From Pseudomonas salomonii (GTDB lineage Bacteria > Pseudomonadota > Gammaproteobacteria > Pseudomonadales > Pseudomonadaceae), in the NCBI RefSeq assembly GCF_900107155.1, contig NZ_FNOX01000011.1, forward strand, positions 186,001 to 250,000: 64,000 nt of DNA. The letters are read 5' to 3'. Of the stretch, positions 44,163-52,268 are shown piece by piece; position 1 is the first letter of the stretch, and each line of letters begins with the position of its first letter. The notes under the pieces were generated by a model. The model saw only the letters and a program-made list of their open reading frames with translations, did not search any database and was not told where the DNA came from. A program made the translations under genes and the position numbers.

Positions 44163-45608
44163 TTAACGTTGCGCTTGAGCGCTCAGTTCAGCCGAGGCGA
44201 CTGCTTGCGGCTTTGCCGGGTTGGCCGGCCAGGCCTTGCGGTCCAGGTCCAGGTCGGGGAACTGGCTGGAGTCGAACACCGGCGTCTTGATGCCCGCTGC
44301 GCGCTGGTTGTCGTAGTCATTGAGGATGCGCATGGCAATCTTGAACAGGAACGCCAGGGCGAACAGGTTCACGAACGCGAGCAGGGTCATGGTGATGTCG
44401 GCAAAGGCGAACACGGTGCTCAGGTTCTCGATCGAACCCCAGAAAATCAGCACCAGCACCAGCGCGCGGTAGCCCATTAGCACCTTGCGGTTGTTGCCCA
44501 CCAGGAAGCGCAGGTTGCTCTCGCCCAGGTAGTAGTTGTACATGATCGAGGTGAACACGAACAACGCCAGGGCCACCGAGATAAACATGCGGCCCCAGTC
44601 ACCGACTACCGCCGCCAGGGAGTTCTGGGTCAGGGCAATGCCGTCGCCTTCAAAGCCTGGGGTGTAGAAACCGGAGAGCAGGATCAGCAACGCGGTGCAG
44701 GTGCAGATCACGAACGTGTCGAGGAACACGCTGAACGCTTGCACCACGCCTTGGGCGATCGGGTGTTCTACCGAGGCCACCGCGGCCACGTTAGGCGCAC
44801 TGCCTAAACCTGCTTCGTTGGCGAACACGCCGCGCTTCACACCCATGATGATCGCGCTGCCCACCAGGCCACCGAAGGCTTGGTCGAGGCCGAACGCGCT
44901 TTTGACGATGGTCGCGAGCATGGCCGGTACGTGGTCGAATTGCAGCACGATCACGTACAGGGTCACAGCGATGTAGACCAGGGTCTTGACCGGCACCAGC
45001 AGGTCGGCAATCGAAGCGATGCGCTTGATCCCGCCGATGAATACCAGGCCCAGCAATACCGCCAGCGCCAGGCCGGTGTAGGTGGTGTCCAGGCCAAAGG
45101 CGTTGTTCAGCGAGTGAGTCACGGCGTGGGCTTGCAGGCCGTTGAAGGCGAAACCGAAAGTCACCAGCAACAGGAACGCCATGACCATACCCAGCCAGCG
45201 CTTCTGCAAACCGTGCTGGATGTAATACGCCGGGCCGCCGCGGTAGGTGCCTTCGGCATCGGTGCGCTTGTACAACTGGCCGAGGGAGCACTCGATAAAG
45301 CTCGAGGACATGCCCACCAGCGCGGTGACCCACATCCAGAACACGGCGCCCGGGCCACCCAGGGTCACGGCAATGCCGACACCGGCGATGTTACCGGCAC
45401 CCACGCGGCCGGCCAGGCTGAGCATCAATGCCTGGAAGGAACTGAGCTGGCCGGAGCTGCTCTTCAGGCTGTCTTTGAACACCGAGAACATGTGGAAAAA
45501 GTGACGCAACTGTACGAAACGCGAGCGGATCGTGAAATAACCGCCGAGCCCGACAATGAGCACGATCAGTACTTTCCCTGAGAGGAAGTCGTTGATGACT
45601 TCGAGCAT
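44163..45608 (-). CDS. Sodium:alanine (AGCS family) symporter
   Basis: A 481-residue inner-membrane amino-acid:cation symporter with about 10-11 hydrophobic segments. The AGCS signatures GRVGAGNIAGVGIAVTLGGPGAVFWMW and GVKRGVFANEAGLGSAPN are present. AGCS members import alanine or glycine with Na+. ATG at 45608 follows GAGGAA; the frame upstream to 45671 is leader. A strong hairpin lies in the leader DNA. Upstream is aspA on the same strand, downstream is ansA. Confidence 0.92.
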   Translation of the reverse strand: MLEVINDFLSGKVLIVLIVGLGGYFTIRSRFVQLRHFFHMFSVFKDSLKSSSGQLSSFQALMLSLAGRVGAGNIAGVGIAVTLGGPGAVFWMWVTALVGMSSSFIECSLGQLYKRTDAEGTYRGGPAYYIQHGLQKRWLGMVMAFLLLVTFGFAFNGLQAHAVTHSLNNAFGLDTTYTGLALAVLLGLVFIGGIKRIASIADLLVPVKTLVYIAVTLYVIVLQFDHVPAMLATIVKSAFGLDQAFGGLVGSAIIMGVKRGVFANEAGLGSAPNVAAVASVEHPIAQGVVQAFSVFLDTFVICTCTALLILLSGFYTPGFEGDGIALTQNSLAAVVGDWGRMFISVALALFVFTSIMYNYYLGESNLRFLVGNNRKVLMGYRALVLVLIFWGSIENLSTVFAFADITMTLLAFVNLFALAFLFKIAMRILNDYDNQRAAGIKTPVFDSSQFPDLDLDRKAWPANPAKPQAVASAELSAQAQR

Positions 45609-45912
45609 GGAGTGTTCCTCGCTGATTTTTCTAATGGCAAACGCAGGACGGTGCGAGCCCTCGCATAGCACCAGGCAGTGCGCGACGGTTCGACCCCAAT
45701 CCTTTTGCGGGTGTTGTTATTCATGCGCTTTCGCGATGTCTGCGGGCCTCGTTACCGACGGCCGCAGACGCGAAGAGGGGCGGCACTATACCTAGGCGAG
45801 CGTGATCCGTCTGCACGGGGCGATTAAAGGTTTCAGCCAGGCGGTTGCAGGCAAGGAGGGTTTGCAGGGCGATATTGGATTTTTTATGGGCTTCATTTCA
45901 CAACCTTGGGGC
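45609..45912 (-). promoter_or_regulatory. Promoter and structured leader of the AGCS symporter gene
   Basis: About 300 bp without a gene. On the minus strand a TATAGT -10-like hexamer lies at 45790-45785. Just downstream, 45774-45731 forms a strong hairpin (TCGCG-GTCTGCGG-CC pairing with GGCCGCAGAC-GCGA). The implied leader is about 170 nt. Glycine-riboswitch landmarks were looked for and not found. Confidence 0.4.
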
Positions 45913-45947
45913 AAAAAAAAGGGCCTGAAGAACGAGCCTTCAGGCCC
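45913..45947 (-). terminator. Intrinsic terminator of aspA
   Basis: GGGCCTGAAG-AACGAGC-CTTCAGGCCC (45921-45947), followed on the minus strand by eight T residues (the A-run at 45913-45920). It lies 54 bp after the aspA stop. Confidence 0.92.
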
Positions 45948-46001
45948 TCAAAAGGTGAGAGGTGTCTAGTCCCTCAACCTGGTGAGCGGTGCATCAAACG
46001 C

Positions 46002-47426
46002 TTAGGCCTTCAGCGGGACCAAACGTGGGGCAATCATGTTTTCGGGGCGCAGGATGTCGTCGAGCATGGCGTCGTCGAGCAAGCCTTCTTCGCGCACCAG
46101 TTCCAGCACGCCGCGGCCGCTTTCGAGGGCGATACGCGCAATGCGGGTGGCGTTTTCATAGCCGATGTACGGGTTCAGCGCGGTGACCAGGCCGATGGAG
46201 TGTTCCACCAGCTCGCGGCAACGGGCTTCGTTGGCGGTGATGCCGACGATGCAGTGCTCGCGCAGCATGTCCATGGCGCGTTGCAGCAGGCGGATCGAGT
46301 CGAAGATCTTGAAAGCGATCAGCGGCTCCATCACGTTCAACTGCAGTTGGCCGCCTTCGGCTGCCATGGTCAGCGCCAGGTCGTTACCGATAACCTGGAA
46401 CGCTACCTGGTTCACGGCTTCCGGGATCACCGGGTTAACCTTGCCGGGCATGATCGAGCTGCCTGGCTGGCGTGCCGGCAGATTGATCTCGTTGATGCCG
46501 GTGCGTGGGCCGCTGGACAGCAGGCGCAGGTCGTTGCAGATCTTCGACAGCTTCACCGCAGTACGCTTGAGCATGCCGGAGAACAGCACGAAAGCGCCCA
46601 TGTCGGAGGTGGCTTCGATCAAGTCGGCAGCCGGAACCAGCGGCTGGCCGCTGATCAGCGCCAGGCGTTGTACGGCCAGGGCTTGGTAACGTGGGTCGGC
46701 GTTGATGCCGGTGCCGATGGCGGTGCCGCCCAGGTTCACTTCGGTCAGCAGCTCTGGCGCCAGGGTTTTCAGGCGTGCCAGGTCTTCACCCAGGGTGGTG
46801 GCGAAGGCGCGGAATTCCTGGCCGAGGGTCATCGGCACGGCGTCTTGCAATTGGGTGCGGCCCATTTTCAGCACGTGGCCGAACTCGACACCTTTGGCGG
46901 CGAATGCCTGGATCAGGCTGTCGAGGCTGGCCAGCAGCGCGTCATGGCCCAGCAGCAGACCCAGGCGGATCGCGGTTGGGTAGGCGTCGTTGGTCGACTG
47001 CGCCATGTTCACGTCGTTGTTAGGGTGCAGGTACTGGTACTCGCCCTTGTTGTGGCCCATGGCCTCCAACGCGATGTTGGCGATGACCTCGTTGGCATTC
47101 ATATTGGTTGAAGTGCCGGCGCCGCCTTGAATCATGTCCACCACGAACTCTTCGTGGAAATCGCCGCGGATCAGACGGGCACAAGCTTCGCTGATGGCAG
47201 CGTGCTTGGCTTCGCTGAGCTGGCCCAACTCGCGGTTGGCGTCAGCGGCTGCTTGCTTGACCATTGCCAGGCCGACCACCAATTTCGGGTAATGCGAAAT
47301 CGGAACGCCCGAGAGGCGGAAGTTGTTCACCGCTCGCAGGGTCTGGATGCCGTAATACGCTTGAGCCGGTACTTCGAGTACGCCAAGCAGGTCTTTTTCG
47401 GTACGGAAAGATGCAGCGGAGGACAT
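46002..47426 (-). CDS. aspA: Aspartate ammonia-lyase (aspartase)
   Basis: A 474-residue fumarase/aspartase superfamily enzyme that converts L-aspartate to fumarate and ammonia. Features are GGAGTSTNMNANEVIAN, the TNDAYPTA segment, and the signature loop GSSIMPGKVNP (about 317-327) containing the catalytic Ser. Length is near E. coli AspA (478). The start at 47426 is chosen for the MSSAASFRTEKD N-terminus; an ATG at 47438 would add four residues. A LysR gene is divergent upstream. Confidence 0.93.
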   Translation of the reverse strand: MSSAASFRTEKDLLGVLEVPAQAYYGIQTLRAVNNFRLSGVPISHYPKLVVGLAMVKQAAADANRELGQLSEAKHAAISEACARLIRGDFHEEFVVDMIQGGAGTSTNMNANEVIANIALEAMGHNKGEYQYLHPNNDVNMAQSTNDAYPTAIRLGLLLGHDALLASLDSLIQAFAAKGVEFGHVLKMGRTQLQDAVPMTLGQEFRAFATTLGEDLARLKTLAPELLTEVNLGGTAIGTGINADPRYQALAVQRLALISGQPLVPAADLIEATSDMGAFVLFSGMLKRTAVKLSKICNDLRLLSSGPRTGINEINLPARQPGSSIMPGKVNPVIPEAVNQVAFQVIGNDLALTMAAEGGQLQLNVMEPLIAFKIFDSIRLLQRAMDMLREHCIVGITANEARCRELVEHSIGLVTALNPYIGYENATRIARIALESGRGVLELVREEGLLDDAMLDDILRPENMIAPRLVPLKA

Positions 47427-47608
47427 GACGGAAATCATCTCGATATGGACCCGGAACAGGCCGGAACGCTGCGAATGCTAGGCTTGTAGAAGTTTTTGGG
47501 CCAATGCTGTTAAGCACTGGCCTATGCACAAACGGCATAATGTAGGTGTGACCCGGTTATCATGGCGGGCGTGTGTGCCAAAATGGTGCATACCCGTGGG
47601 AGGAAGTG

Positions 47609-48523
47609 ATGAACCTTGAGAGCAAATGGCTGGAAGACTTCAGTGCCCTGGCGGCCACCCGCAGCTTTTCCCAGGCGGCGGAACGGCGCTTTGTGACCCA
47701 GCCGGCGTTCAGCCGACGCATCCGCAGCCTTGAAGCTGCGTTGGGCCTGACGTTGGTCAACCGTTCGCGCACGCCGGTGGAGCTTACGGCAGCCGGGCAG
47801 TTGTTCCTGGTCACCGCGCGCACGGTGGTCGAGCAGCTCGGTGAAGTGCTGCGCCATTTGCATCATCTCGAAGGCGGTCAGGGCGAAGTCATGCAAGTGG
47901 CCGCCGCCCACTCCCTGGCATTGGGTTTCTTCCCGCGCTGGATCGCGCAATTGCGCAATGAGGGCTTGAACATCGCCACCCGGCTGGTCGCCACCAACGT
48001 TGGCGATGCGGTGCACGCCCTGCGCGAAGGCGGCTGCGACTTGATGCTGGCGTTCTACGACCCGGATGCGGCCATGCAGATGGACGCGGAAATCTTCCCG
48101 TCGCTGCACCTGGGTAACACCGAGATGCTCCCGGTGTGCGCCGCCGACGCCGACGGCAAACCGATGTTCGACCTGGAAGGTGAGGGCAGTGTGCCGTTGC
48201 TGGCCTACAGTGCCGGCGCCTTTCTCGGTCGCTCGGTAAATTTGCTGCTGCGTCAGCGCGCCCTGCGTTTCACCACCATTTACGAAACTGCCATGGCAGA
48301 CAGTCTCAAGAGCATGGCCCTTGAAGGCTTGGGTATTGCCTGGGTGCCGCAGTTGAGCGTGCGTGCCGAACTGGCGCGGGGCGAACTGGTGGTGTGCGGC
48401 GGCCCGCAGTGGCACGTGCCGCTGGAGATTCGCCTGTATCGCTGCGCGTTGGTGCGCAAGGCGAACGTGCGGTTGTTGTGGCGTAAACTTGAAGGTGGTG
48501 CTGCGGGGGCGACTTCTGGATGA
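47609..48523 (+). CDS. LysR-family regulator (HypT-like architecture)
   Basis: A 304-residue LysR regulator with HTH at about 1-62 (WLEDFSALAATRSFSQAAERRFVTQPAFSRRIRSLEAALG) and a substrate-binding domain. The AAAHSLALGFFPRWI and DAVHALREGGCDLMLAFYD stretches resemble HypT/YjiE, the E. coli hypochlorite-responsive factor, but no residue proves that role. Its ATG follows GGGAGGAAG. It is divergent from aspA, which it may regulate instead. Confidence 0.85.
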   Translation: MNLESKWLEDFSALAATRSFSQAAERRFVTQPAFSRRIRSLEAALGLTLVNRSRTPVELTAAGQLFLVTARTVVEQLGEVLRHLHHLEGGQGEVMQVAAAHSLALGFFPRWIAQLRNEGLNIATRLVATNVGDAVHALREGGCDLMLAFYDPDAAMQMDAEIFPSLHLGNTEMLPVCAADADGKPMFDLEGEGSVPLLAYSAGAFLGRSVNLLLRQRALRFTTIYETAMADSLKSMALEGLGIAWVPQLSVRAELARGELVVCGGPQWHVPLEIRLYRCALVRKANVRLLWRKLEGGAAGATSG

Positions 48524-48562
48524 GCAAGTGAAGTCGCCGACGTCTGATGTAAATATGGTGTG

Positions 48563-49192
48563 TCAGCTGAACTTGTTTAGATAGGTGCGGATGTTTGTTC
48601 GGTTCTTATCGCTGAAGCGGTAATCGTTTGCGTGCATTGTTGAAACACTACTATCGTTCATAACAGTTTCATACCACCAAGGGAAATGATAGTTAACTTC
48701 GGCGTCGCTTGGTTTGGCGCCGAACATAAGCCCTACGGCGTGGGCAATTCCCCTGTCGTCATTCAATGCAGCAATGCCGGCGTCCAAGCCCGGAGCGCCT
48801 GATCCAGGGTGACCGTCTTCACTTTTTGGCGTAATAAACAAATATTTTTTGAGCCCTTCCGAGTTGTCGGTGGCCTGTTGCTTCTGTTGGCGCTTCAAAT
48901 AGTCGACCTGTGAGTTCAGGTCGCTGAGCTTGTCGCCGCCTTTGCTGAAGCCACGCAGATGTGAGTAATGATCGACGTTGAACTTGACCTCGCGCCCGGC
49001 ATATTTTTTAAATTCAGACTGGATCAGGTTGAAGTTTTTTTGCATTCGGTCTTTCTGCGACTGAGTGAGCCTGATGCTCTCATGCAAGATAACTTGTATT
49101 TCAACAGGTTTTTTTTCAGTGCTGGCAAGTAGGGGGCCGTCGGGTTTTGCAACGTGCCAGAAGTCAAAGGGTGATCTGTTAATGGATTGCAT
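48563..49192 (-). CDS. Low-GC orphan protein, possibly degenerate metzincin-type protease
   Basis: A 209-residue hydrophilic protein with no signal peptide. By direct count 48601-49190 is about 49% GC, well below the ~61-62% of its neighbours, suggesting horizontal transfer. The C-terminal half resembles a zinc metalloprotease domain of the metzincin kind: RGIAHAVGLMF aligns with HExxHxxGxxH, but only the central His and the Gly are kept, followed by a possible Met-turn (ETVMND) and YRFSDKNRTNIRTYL. If the alignment holds, the protein is catalytically dead. The N-terminal half is charged and helical. Function unknown. Confidence 0.65.
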   Translation of the reverse strand: MQSINRSPFDFWHVAKPDGPLLASTEKKPVEIQVILHESIRLTQSQKDRMQKNFNLIQSEFKKYAGREVKFNVDHYSHLRGFSKGGDKLSDLNSQVDYLKRQQKQQATDNSEGLKKYLFITPKSEDGHPGSGAPGLDAGIAALNDDRGIAHAVGLMFGAKPSDAEVNYHFPWWYETVMNDSSVSTMHANDYRFSDKNRTNIRTYLNKFS

Positions 49193-49566
49193 GACTAGCG
49201 CTCTCTATCGGCTTAAAGGCTTATTTAATAAAGCAATCACGCCGGGCATGTAAAACGCTTACTTGTTAACATCTGTGTTCAAGTGTTTATTTCCTACAAA
49301 GTGTTGCTCAATAACTCTGTTCGATCTTTCAAGCACATTCGGAGCGTCGTCAGCGCCTGCCTGACTTTTAAGTCAGTTTGTGCGATTGGTCAGGCCTGTG
49401 ACGGGCGGTCTTCCAAGGGGCTGTTTATCTGGATTATTACGGTATACTGCGCGGCCTTCGGCCGGTCTAACCGGCCTTAATTCGTACACCAAGCCACGCC
49501 GGATTTCCCGCGTGGCTTGTTGTTTTTTGACGCGCCTGCGGGCGCCCAGAGAGAAGAGGCACGACG
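49193..49566 (+). promoter_or_regulatory. Intergenic region with purE promoter and leader hairpins
   Basis: A 374-bp gene-free region. A TATACT -10-like hexamer is at 49443-49448, giving a leader of about 110 nt before purE. The leader holds a GC hairpin around 49452-49476 (GGCC arms) and a terminator-like hairpin at 49490-49527. The upstream half (49193-49420) is AT-richer and shows no gene. Confidence 0.5.
49490..49527 (+). terminator. Terminator-like hairpin in the purE leader (possible attenuator)
   Basis: AAGCCACGC and GCGTGGCTT pair around a loop of about 11 bases, followed by GTTGTTTTTT. It sits downstream of the likely purE promoter and 40 bp before the purE start, so it either ends read-through from upstream or attenuates purEK. 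Confidence 0.6.
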
Positions 49567-50058
49567 ATGAGTGCATTGGTTGGCGTGATCATGGGCTCCA
49601 AGTCCGATTGGTCCACCCTTAGCCACACCGCCGATATGCTGGAAAAACTCGGCATTCCGTATGAAGTGAAGGTGGTCTCTGCCCACCGCACCCCGGATTT
49701 GCTGTTCCAGTATGCCGATGAAGCAGAATCCCGTGGCATCGAGGTGATCATCGCCGGTGCCGGCGGTGCGGCGCACCTGCCAGGCATGTGTGCGGCCAAG
49801 ACCCACCTGCCAGTGCTCGGCGTGCCGGTGCAGTCGTCGATGCTCTCGGGCGTGGATTCGCTGCTGTCCATCGTGCAGATGCCGGCCGGTATTCCGGTGG
49901 CGACCCTGGCAATCGGCAAGGCCGGCGCGATCAACGCCGCGTTGCTGTCCGCCAGCATCCTGGGCGCCAAGCACCCGCAGTTCCATGCGGTGCTGAAAAA
50001 ATTCCGTGCTGAGCAGACAGACAGCGTGTTGGACAACCCAGACCCACGTATCGCCTGA
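49567..50058 (+). CDS. purE: N5-carboxyaminoimidazole ribonucleotide mutase PurE
   Basis: A 163-residue enzyme that converts N5-CAIR to CAIR in purine synthesis. Visible motifs are GVIMGSKSDWSTL (phosphate binding, about 6-18), VVSAHRTPD (catalytic His, about 38-46) and the IAGAGGAAHLPGM loop. ATG follows a purine-rich ribosome-binding site (GAGAGAAGAGG). It is 12 bp before purK, forming the usual purEK operon. A terminator-like hairpin precedes it. Confidence 0.95.
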   Translation: MSALVGVIMGSKSDWSTLSHTADMLEKLGIPYEVKVVSAHRTPDLLFQYADEAESRGIEVIIAGAGGAAHLPGMCAAKTHLPVLGVPVQSSMLSGVDSLLSIVQMPAGIPVATLAIGKAGAINAALLSASILGAKHPQFHAVLKKFRAEQTDSVLDNPDPRIA

Positions 50059-50070
50059 AGGTATTGATTG

Positions 50071-51156
50071 ATGAAAATCGGTGTAATCGGTGGCGGCCAA
50101 CTGGGTCGCATGCTGGCCTTGGCGGGCACCCCGCTGGGGATGAACTTCGCTTTCCTGGACCCGGCGCCGGACGCCTGCGCGGCGGCCCTGGGTGAACACC
50201 TGCGCGCTGACTACAGCGACCCGGACCATCTGCGCCAACTGGCCGATGAAGTCGACCTGGTGACCTTCGAATTCGAAAGCGTCCCGGCCGAAACCGTGGC
50301 CTTCCTGTCGCAATTCGTGCCGGTGTACCCGAGCGCCGAAGCCTTGCGCATCGCTCGCGACCGCTGGTTCGAGAAGAGCATGTTCAAGGACCTGGGCATC
50401 CCGACCCCGGCCTTCGCCGATATCCAGTCCCAGGCGGACCTGGACGCCGCCGTCGCCAGCATCGGCCTGCCAGCCGTGCTCAAGACCCGCACCCTGGGTT
50501 ATGACGGCAAGGGCCAGAAAGTCCTGCGCACCGCTGCCGATGTGGTTGGCACCTTTGCCGAACTGGGCAGTGTCGCCTGCCTGCTGGAAGGCTTTGTGCC
50601 GTTCACCGGTGAAGTGTCGCTGATCGCCGTGCGTGCCCGTGACGGCGAGACCCGCTTTTACCCGTTGGTGCACAACACCCACGACAGCGGCATCCTCAAG
50701 CTGTCCGTGGCCAGCACCGACCACCCGTTGCAGGCCTTGGCCGAAGACTATTCCAGCCGCGTACTCAAGCAGCTGGATTACGTCGGCGTGATGGCGTTTG
50801 AGTTCTTTGAAGTCGACGGCGGCCTCAAGGCCAACGAAATCGCCCCGCGCGTGCACAACTCCGGGCACTGGACCACCGAAGGCGCCGAGTGCAGCCAGTT
50901 CGAAAACCACTTGCGGGCGGTGGCGGGCTTGCCGTTGGGTTCCACGGCCAAGGTCGGCGAGAGCGCCATGCTCAACTTTATCGGTGCAGTGCCACCGGTA
51001 GAAAAAGTCATCGCCATTGATGACTGCCACCTGCACCACTACGGCAAGGCTTTCAAAGTCGGGCGTAAAGTTGGCCACGCCAACCTGCGCTGCAAGGACC
51101 GTGCGACCCTTGAGGCGCAGATTCTCAAGGTCGAAGCGCTGATCGCCGAGCAATAA
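50071..51156 (+). CDS. purK: N5-carboxyaminoimidazole ribonucleotide synthase PurK
   Basis: A 361-residue ATP-grasp enzyme making N5-CAIR from AIR, bicarbonate and ATP. Features are the N-terminal GVIGGGQLGRMLA, KTRTLGYDGKGQ (about 135-146), EGFVPFTGEVSLIAVRA, and NEIAPRVHNSGHWT (about 256-269). ATG at 50071 is used; the TTG directly before it would add one residue. Second gene of purEK. Confidence 0.95.
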   Translation: MKIGVIGGGQLGRMLALAGTPLGMNFAFLDPAPDACAAALGEHLRADYSDPDHLRQLADEVDLVTFEFESVPAETVAFLSQFVPVYPSAEALRIARDRWFEKSMFKDLGIPTPAFADIQSQADLDAAVASIGLPAVLKTRTLGYDGKGQKVLRTAADVVGTFAELGSVACLLEGFVPFTGEVSLIAVRARDGETRFYPLVHNTHDSGILKLSVASTDHPLQALAEDYSSRVLKQLDYVGVMAFEFFEVDGGLKANEIAPRVHNSGHWTTEGAECSQFENHLRAVAGLPLGSTAKVGESAMLNFIGAVPPVEKVIAIDDCHLHHYGKAFKVGRKVGHANLRCKDRATLEAQILKVEALIAEQ

Positions 51157-51261
51157 CCTTGAGGGCGGCGGGAACCATTGGTTATCGCCGCCTCTCTGAT
51201 TGCAGGACGCTAAAGTCTGACTAGGCTTTCGTGTAGTTCACTTCATTCAGAGGGAAATGCC

Positions 51262-51507
51262 ATGGGTATCATTGGAACCATCTTTATCGGCTTGATCGTC
51301 GGCCTGCTGGCGCGTTTCCTCAAGCCTGGCGACGACAGCATGGGCTGGATCATGACCATCCTGCTGGGTATTGCAGGTTCCCTGGTCGCCACCTACGGTG
51401 GTCAAGCCCTGGGCATCTACCAGGCGGGTCAAGGCGCGGGCTTCCTCGGCGCGCTGATCGGCGCCATCGTGTTGCTGGTGATCTACGGCCTGCTGAGAAA
51501 GAAATGA
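51262..51507 (+). CDS. GlsB/YeaQ/YmgE-family stress-response membrane protein
   Basis: An 81-residue, almost entirely hydrophobic, glycine-rich protein with about three membrane segments (GIIGTIFIGLIVGLLARFLKPG; IMTILLGIAGSLVATYGGQALG; GALIGAIVLLVIYGLLRKK), the layout of the transglycosylase-associated family. These inner-membrane proteins are stress-induced in several bacteria and their function is unclear. A 51521-51549 hairpin lies 14 bp after the stop. Confidence 0.88.
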   Translation: MGIIGTIFIGLIVGLLARFLKPGDDSMGWIMTILLGIAGSLVATYGGQALGIYQAGQGAGFLGALIGAIVLLVIYGLLRKK

Positions 51508-51520
51508 TCTAAGCGACAAA

Positions 51521-51549
51521 GCCCTCTGCGCTGCGCAGGCGCAGAGGGC
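51521..51549. terminator. Hairpin after the YeaQ-family gene
   Basis: GCCCTCTGCGC and the inverse GCGCAGAGGGC form a strong stem, but no T-run follows, so termination is uncertain. Confidence 0.5.
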
Positions 51550-51585
51550 TAGAATGCTCGGCATCTGAACTTGCCGAGCTTATTC

Positions 51586-52122
51586 ATGCGCCGTCTTTTA
51601 TTCACACTCCTCCTGCTGGGCTCAGGCCTGGCGCACGCCGGTGAACTGCCGGAAACCGACTGGCTCGACCTGATGCCGCTTTCAGACCAGAAAGCCCTCG
51701 AAGCCATGCCCGAGATCGACCACAACTCCCCCGAAGCCCAAGGCACGTTCACCGACAAAGGTGGCTTGAAGCAGAGCAAAGGCCTGCCGGCGGTGATGTA
51801 CTCGACCAAGACCGTGGCCGCCATGAACGGCAAGAACATCCGCATCGGCGGTTACCCGGTACCGTTGGAAACCGACGCCAAGGGCCGCAGCACCCTGTTT
51901 TTCCTGGTGCCGTACCCAGGCGCCTGCATCCACGTACCGCCACCGCCGCCTAACCAGTTGGTGCTGGTGCGTTATCCCAAGGGGCTGAAGCTGGATGATA
52001 TCTACACGCCGCTGTGGGTGACGGGCACGTTGAAGGTGGAGAAGGTCAACAATGACCTGGCAGATGCGGCGTATGCGCTGGATGCGGGGAAGGTCAGGGT
52101 AGTCAAAGAATCCGATCTCTAG
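51586..52122 (+). CDS. DUF3299-type periplasmic protein
   Basis: A 178-residue exported protein: signal peptide about 1-18 (LLFTLLLLGSGLAHA), then LPETDWLDLMPLSDQKALEAMP, IRIGGYPVPLETDAKGRSTLFFLVPYPGACIHVPPPPPNQLVLV and WVTGTLKVEK, which I recognise as the DUF3299 family. The CIHVPPPPPNQ motif is strongly conserved in the family. No enzymatic role is established. ATG at 51586 begins the signal peptide. Confidence 0.82.
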   Translation: MRRLLFTLLLLGSGLAHAGELPETDWLDLMPLSDQKALEAMPEIDHNSPEAQGTFTDKGGLKQSKGLPAVMYSTKTVAAMNGKNIRIGGYPVPLETDAKGRSTLFFLVPYPGACIHVPPPPPNQLVLVRYPKGLKLDDIYTPLWVTGTLKVEKVNNDLADAAYALDAGKVRVVKESDL

Positions 52123-52139
52123 ATCATGACGCAGAACCC

Positions 52140-52258
52140 AATGTGGGAGCGGGCTTGTGTGGGAGCTGGCTTGCCTGCGATTCAGGCACCTCGGTGTATC
52201 AGTGAAACCGAGGTGATGCTATCGCAGGCAAGCCAGCTCCCACACAAGCCCCACATTT
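52140..52258. repeat. Nested REP/REPIN elements
   Basis: An outer element (AATGTGGGAGCGGGCTTG ... CAAGCCCCACATT) surrounds an inner complete inverted pair of a different REP sequence (TGTGGGAGCTGGCTTGCC ... GGCAAGCCAGCTCCCACA), which itself encloses a small hairpin (ACCTCGGT/ACCGAGGT). The inner copy appears to have inserted in the outer one. Confidence 0.8.
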
Positions 52259-52268
52259 TTGATTGGGT

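Noticed and set aside
45609..45790. Glycine riboswitch before the AGCS symporter
   Set aside because: The conserved GGAGAG and the later C/A-rich core of glycine riboswitches were not found on the minus strand.
45906..47111. A 401-codon open frame antisense to aspA
   Set aside because: It begins in the aspA terminator and mirrors the aspA coding sequence; no domain or ribosome-binding site.
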